Origin: Streptomyces dengpaensis
Lineage (GTDB): Bacteria; Actinomycetota; Actinomycetes; Streptomycetales; Streptomycetaceae
Assembly (NCBI RefSeq): GCF_002946835.1
Contig: NZ_CP026652.1
Span: 2,852,001-2,916,000, forward strand
DNA: 64,000 bases
Direction of reading: 5' to 3'
Below the pieces are notes generated by a model that worked only from the letters and a program-made list of their open reading frames with translations, did no database searches and had not been told where the DNA came from. A program made the position numbers and the translations under genes. This document shows, piece by piece, positions 62,060 to 64,000 of this stretch (position 1 is the first letter of the stretch; the number at the start of each line of letters is the position of its first letter).

Positions 62060-62188
62060 CCTCGGGCTTTCACAAAGTTGGAGGCAGGCAGGCGTCAGCC
62101 GGGCGTAAGCGGTCGTGATCGCCAACTGGGCCAGACGGGCGGTACCTTCAGCAGCTCGGTGTCGAGTACGGGGAAGGGGAGGGGCAGC

Positions 62189-62539
62189 ATGTCGAGGGGC
62201 AAGCAGATGTTGCGCAAGCTCGGCCACGCGGTACGAGAGGTGGCCAAGGAGGGGGCCGAGGAGAGCGCACGCGCCTATTACTTCAATGTGTACGATCGCG
62301 GCTTCAACGAGGCGGCCCAGACCTGCCTGGGCGTCCTGTCCGATGCCACGGAAGAGTTGTTGGCGAGGATGAAGTCCGGAAACCTGTCCAAGCAAGAACA
62401 GGCGCTGTACGCGCGGCTGACTGAACTGACGGCTGAAATGGACGAACGTCTCCGGAACGCCTGCCAGAAAGAGCCGACAGGAGACGCCCTGCCGCAGCCG
62501 TCCGGCGCCCGATCCGGCCAGCCAACAAGACTGTCCTGA
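62189..62539 (+). CDS. Small helical hypothetical protein
   Basis: A 116-residue protein, mostly helical and charged (MLRKLGHAVREVAKEGAEESARAYYF, LSKQEQALYARLTELTAEMDERL). No family recognised. ATG 62189 follows GGGGAGGGG. It converges on the lipoprotein gene with a three-base gap. Confidence 0.65.
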   Translation: MSRGKQMLRKLGHAVREVAKEGAEESARAYYFNVYDRGFNEAAQTCLGVLSDATEELLARMKSGNLSKQEQALYARLTELTAEMDERLRNACQKEPTGDALPQPSGARSGQPTRLS

Positions 62540-62542
62540 GGC

Positions 62543-62935
62543 TCACTTCTGAGGATCGGCCCCGTACATCACGACGTCCGGCGCACCGAGAGCCATGCCG
62601 GTGATGCAACCCTTGTTCCATGCGTCGCGCTCGTCGCCGTCCAGGCCGCTAGGGAGCGCGTCTGCGCACTCCCGCTGTCCCACGGAGGCGGGGTACCGGG
62701 TGTCGAGGCCGCCGGGGCGGGTGCACATGTCCTGCCGGGCGGCCACCTCCCCGCCGGTCGTGCAGTACGTGAAGTTGGTGTCGAGGACGCGCTTCGCGTA
62801 GTCCGTCGCCGTCTGCTCGCCGAACCGGTAGCCGTCCCAGTACCTCGCGGCTTTGTCCTCCTCGGTGGTGCAGCCGACCAGAGCGAGAGCGGCGAGGGCG
62901 AGCAGTATGAAGGTGCGTCGCATGCGCCGGAGCAT
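62543..62935 (-). CDS. Small lipoprotein
   Basis: A 130-residue lipoprotein. The signal TFILLALAALALVGC ends in a lipobox; the mature part has four further cysteines (TYCTTGG, QDMCTRP, RECADALP, NKGCITGM) that may form two disulphides on the cell surface. No family recognised. ATG 62935 is listed; ATG 62923 in frame would shorten the signal by four residues and is also possible. Confidence 0.75.
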   Translation of the reverse strand: MLRRMRRTFILLALAALALVGCTTEEDKAARYWDGYRFGEQTATDYAKRVLDTNFTYCTTGGEVAARQDMCTRPGGLDTRYPASVGQRECADALPSGLDGDERDAWNKGCITGMALGAPDVVMYGADPQK

Positions 62936-63107
62936 ACGAGAAGTACCCCGCCCCCCGCAGGGGGCCGGGGTACCGGCCAGACTGCCAAGTCGTACTCGTC
63001 GGGCCAGGGGTCCTCGGTCCACAGGTCGTCGTAGTGTCCTGCACCCAGCCCACGAAATTCCGCACCCCGTAAGCACAGAGTCCCCATCAGCGAACCGACG
63101 AGGACTC

Positions 63108-63317
63108 ATGAACGATCGAGGCTAACGGCTTTCTCACTATCGTCTTCGGCGTCCACGAATGGACCGGCGAACCCGAAAACCTCGAACCACGCAAGCGCTT
63201 TCAGGTCTGCTGGGTCGAAGCCAACGCCATCCTCGAAAACTTTGTAGACACCACCTCAAGCGCTCTCCACCATTATCTAGGGGAAGGCTCAGAGGTCTCC
63301 CTTGACGGCTGGAAATA
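63108..63317 (+). pseudogene. Frameshifted remnant of a small gene
   Basis: ATG 63108 reads MNDRG and stops at once, but shifting by one base after the third codon opens a clean frame: EANGFLTIVFGVHEWTGEP, FQVCWVEANAILENFVD, TSSALHHYLGEGSEVSLDGWK, stop at 63317. The open frame has no start codon of its own, since an upstream TGA overlaps the ATG. Protein-like composition argues for a real gene damaged by a single-base indel or, less likely, programmed frameshifting. Function unknown. Confidence 0.6.
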
Positions 63318-63554
63318 GCGGCACGAAGCGGCCCGACTATTTGCCAGGGCGACCGTTCGCAACAGGCTTATGCCAACAAGGGTCGTTCGCGCGTCATGAA
63401 GGCACCAAGGGCAAATGCCATTGCGCGTCCCGCTCACCGAATGCAAGCCGCGCGACTTACTGCCCCGTACACTCCGGGCGTAATGCACTCACATGACTGG
63501 CAGATAATGCCGCTTTCCGGAAGTCTCACAAGACGTCGCGCAGCCCCTGAGGCA
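63318..63554. other. Intergenic region near right edge
   Basis: About 240 bases of lower GC than the window average. No credible gene or hairpin is visible. Confidence 0.4.
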
Positions 63555-64000
63555 TCACCTGCTGTACGGCGCCAGCCCCTCATTTCCGGCGACGACCAAG
63601 GAGTCGACGAGCATCTGCCACTCGTCCAATTCGCCGAGTTCCTCAGCCGTCCTGCGAATTTCCTTGAGCCAGCTGTTCGAGAGCCACGACTGTTTGACCG
63701 TGACACGTCCATCTTGAATGCAGAGGTCGGAAACCCAATGCACGCCACGGATAGCCTGCACTTCCTGCGAGAGCTTCCGCAGGATGCCGATGAGCGCGTC
63801 GACGCACTTGGCTTCCCCGCGAGCTGTCGGCAGCCAATCGTCGAGCGACTCAACCAGGTCCTCAGCGCGGACCCAGTCGACGGGTTCGCCAACGACCTCG
63901 TTGTACAAGCCCTGCGTCCATGGAAGAGGGTCCGGCAGCAGGGCAGCGGCAGCCCAGTCGCCCCAATGATGGTCACGGTAAGGGCTTGAGTCGTCACTCA
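63555..64000 (-). CDS. Hypothetical protein, start codon straddling the right edge
   Basis: The frame continues upstream of the TTG at 63908 to the edge of the window without a stop and stays protein-like (SDDSSPYRDHHWGDWAAAAL, LPDPLPWTQGLYNEVVGEP). The last two bases of the window are CA, complement TG, so a start codon ATG or GTG completed by one more base is probable, giving about 149 residues. Downstream parts: DWVRAEDLVESLDDWLPTARGE, VHWVSDLCIQDGRVTVKQSWLSNSWLKEI. Acidic, Trp-rich, no family recognised; it could be an immunity or antitoxin-like protein, but nothing shows it. Confidence 0.7.
   Translation of the reverse strand, partial: SDDSSPYRDHHWGDWAAAALLPDPLPWTQGLYNEVVGEPVDWVRAEDLVESLDDWLPTARGEAKCVDALIGILRKLSQEVQAIRGVHWVSDLCIQDGRVTVKQSWLSNSWLKEIRRTAEELGELDEWQMLVDSLVVAGNEGLAPYSR

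Overview
The window is high-GC actinobacterial chromosome, almost certainly Streptomyces. The evidence is very strong GC3 bias, frequent GTG starts, and an order of core genes (lon, an OmpR-type two-component pair, a fused multifunctional 2-oxoglutarate decarboxylase/dehydrogenase, NAD-malic enzyme, an amino-acid ABC transporter, sodX/sodN) that matches the core chromosome of the genus as I recall it. The assignment rests on recognising protein families by eye; no search was run.

Layout. (1) 1-15.5 kb is core: a conservon-type sensor kinase running off the left edge, a PP2C-like protein, a MarR regulator, a secreted GH25 lysozyme, lon with recognisable HspR and ClgR operators, a SAM-dependent methyltransferase-like protein, a two-component system and kgd/sucA. 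(2) 15.56-37.39 kb is one unbroken leftward gene train of about 22 kb, with stop/start overlaps at many junctions. In transcription order it encodes: Trypco1-like protein, trypsin-VMAP-like protein, a previously unlisted 78-aa repeat protein, MoxR ATPase, vWA/TPR protein, the small FxSxx-COOH-type peptide FxsA, the radical-SAM/SPASM enzyme FxsB, an HExxH-motif protein, a TIR/NB-ARC/TPR protein (FxsT), a second small protein with an early TTA codon, a BchI-like ATPase, a BchD-like protein, a CHAT protease and a second TIR/NB-ARC/TPR protein. This joins a RiPP-like peptide-modification cassette to two MoxR/vWA modules, two STAND NTPases and two proteases, and is the most interesting system here. 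(3) 37.5-51 kb is again core-like: a small conserved protein, DUF4097/PadR pair, ClpN/HTH pair, quinone oxidoreductase, malic enzyme, glutamate/glutamine-type ABC transporter, a decayed sigma-factor locus, a methyltransferase, a CGNR zinc-finger regulator and the nickel superoxide dismutase pair. (4) 51.0 kb to about 57.4 kb is an integrated mobilizable element beside sodN: integrase, XRE regulator, excisionase-like protein, DUF3631 ATPase with an iteron-like cluster in its 5' coding region, a candidate oriT, MobC and relaxase. (5) 57.4-64 kb is cargo or flank: methyltransferase/XRE pair, an HATPase protein, a class I aminoacyl-tRNA-synthetase-like protein coupled to an ASCH protein, small unknown proteins, a lipoprotein, a frameshifted remnant and a gene whose start codon straddles the right edge.

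How the island may work (inference): FxsA would be modified by FxsB and perhaps the HExxH protein. The MoxR/vWA/VMAP and STAND proteins resemble ATP-dependent sensor-switch components of biological conflict systems, with trypsin, CHAT and TIR domains as candidate effectors. The TTA codon would tie the downstream half of the train to bldA and thus to development.
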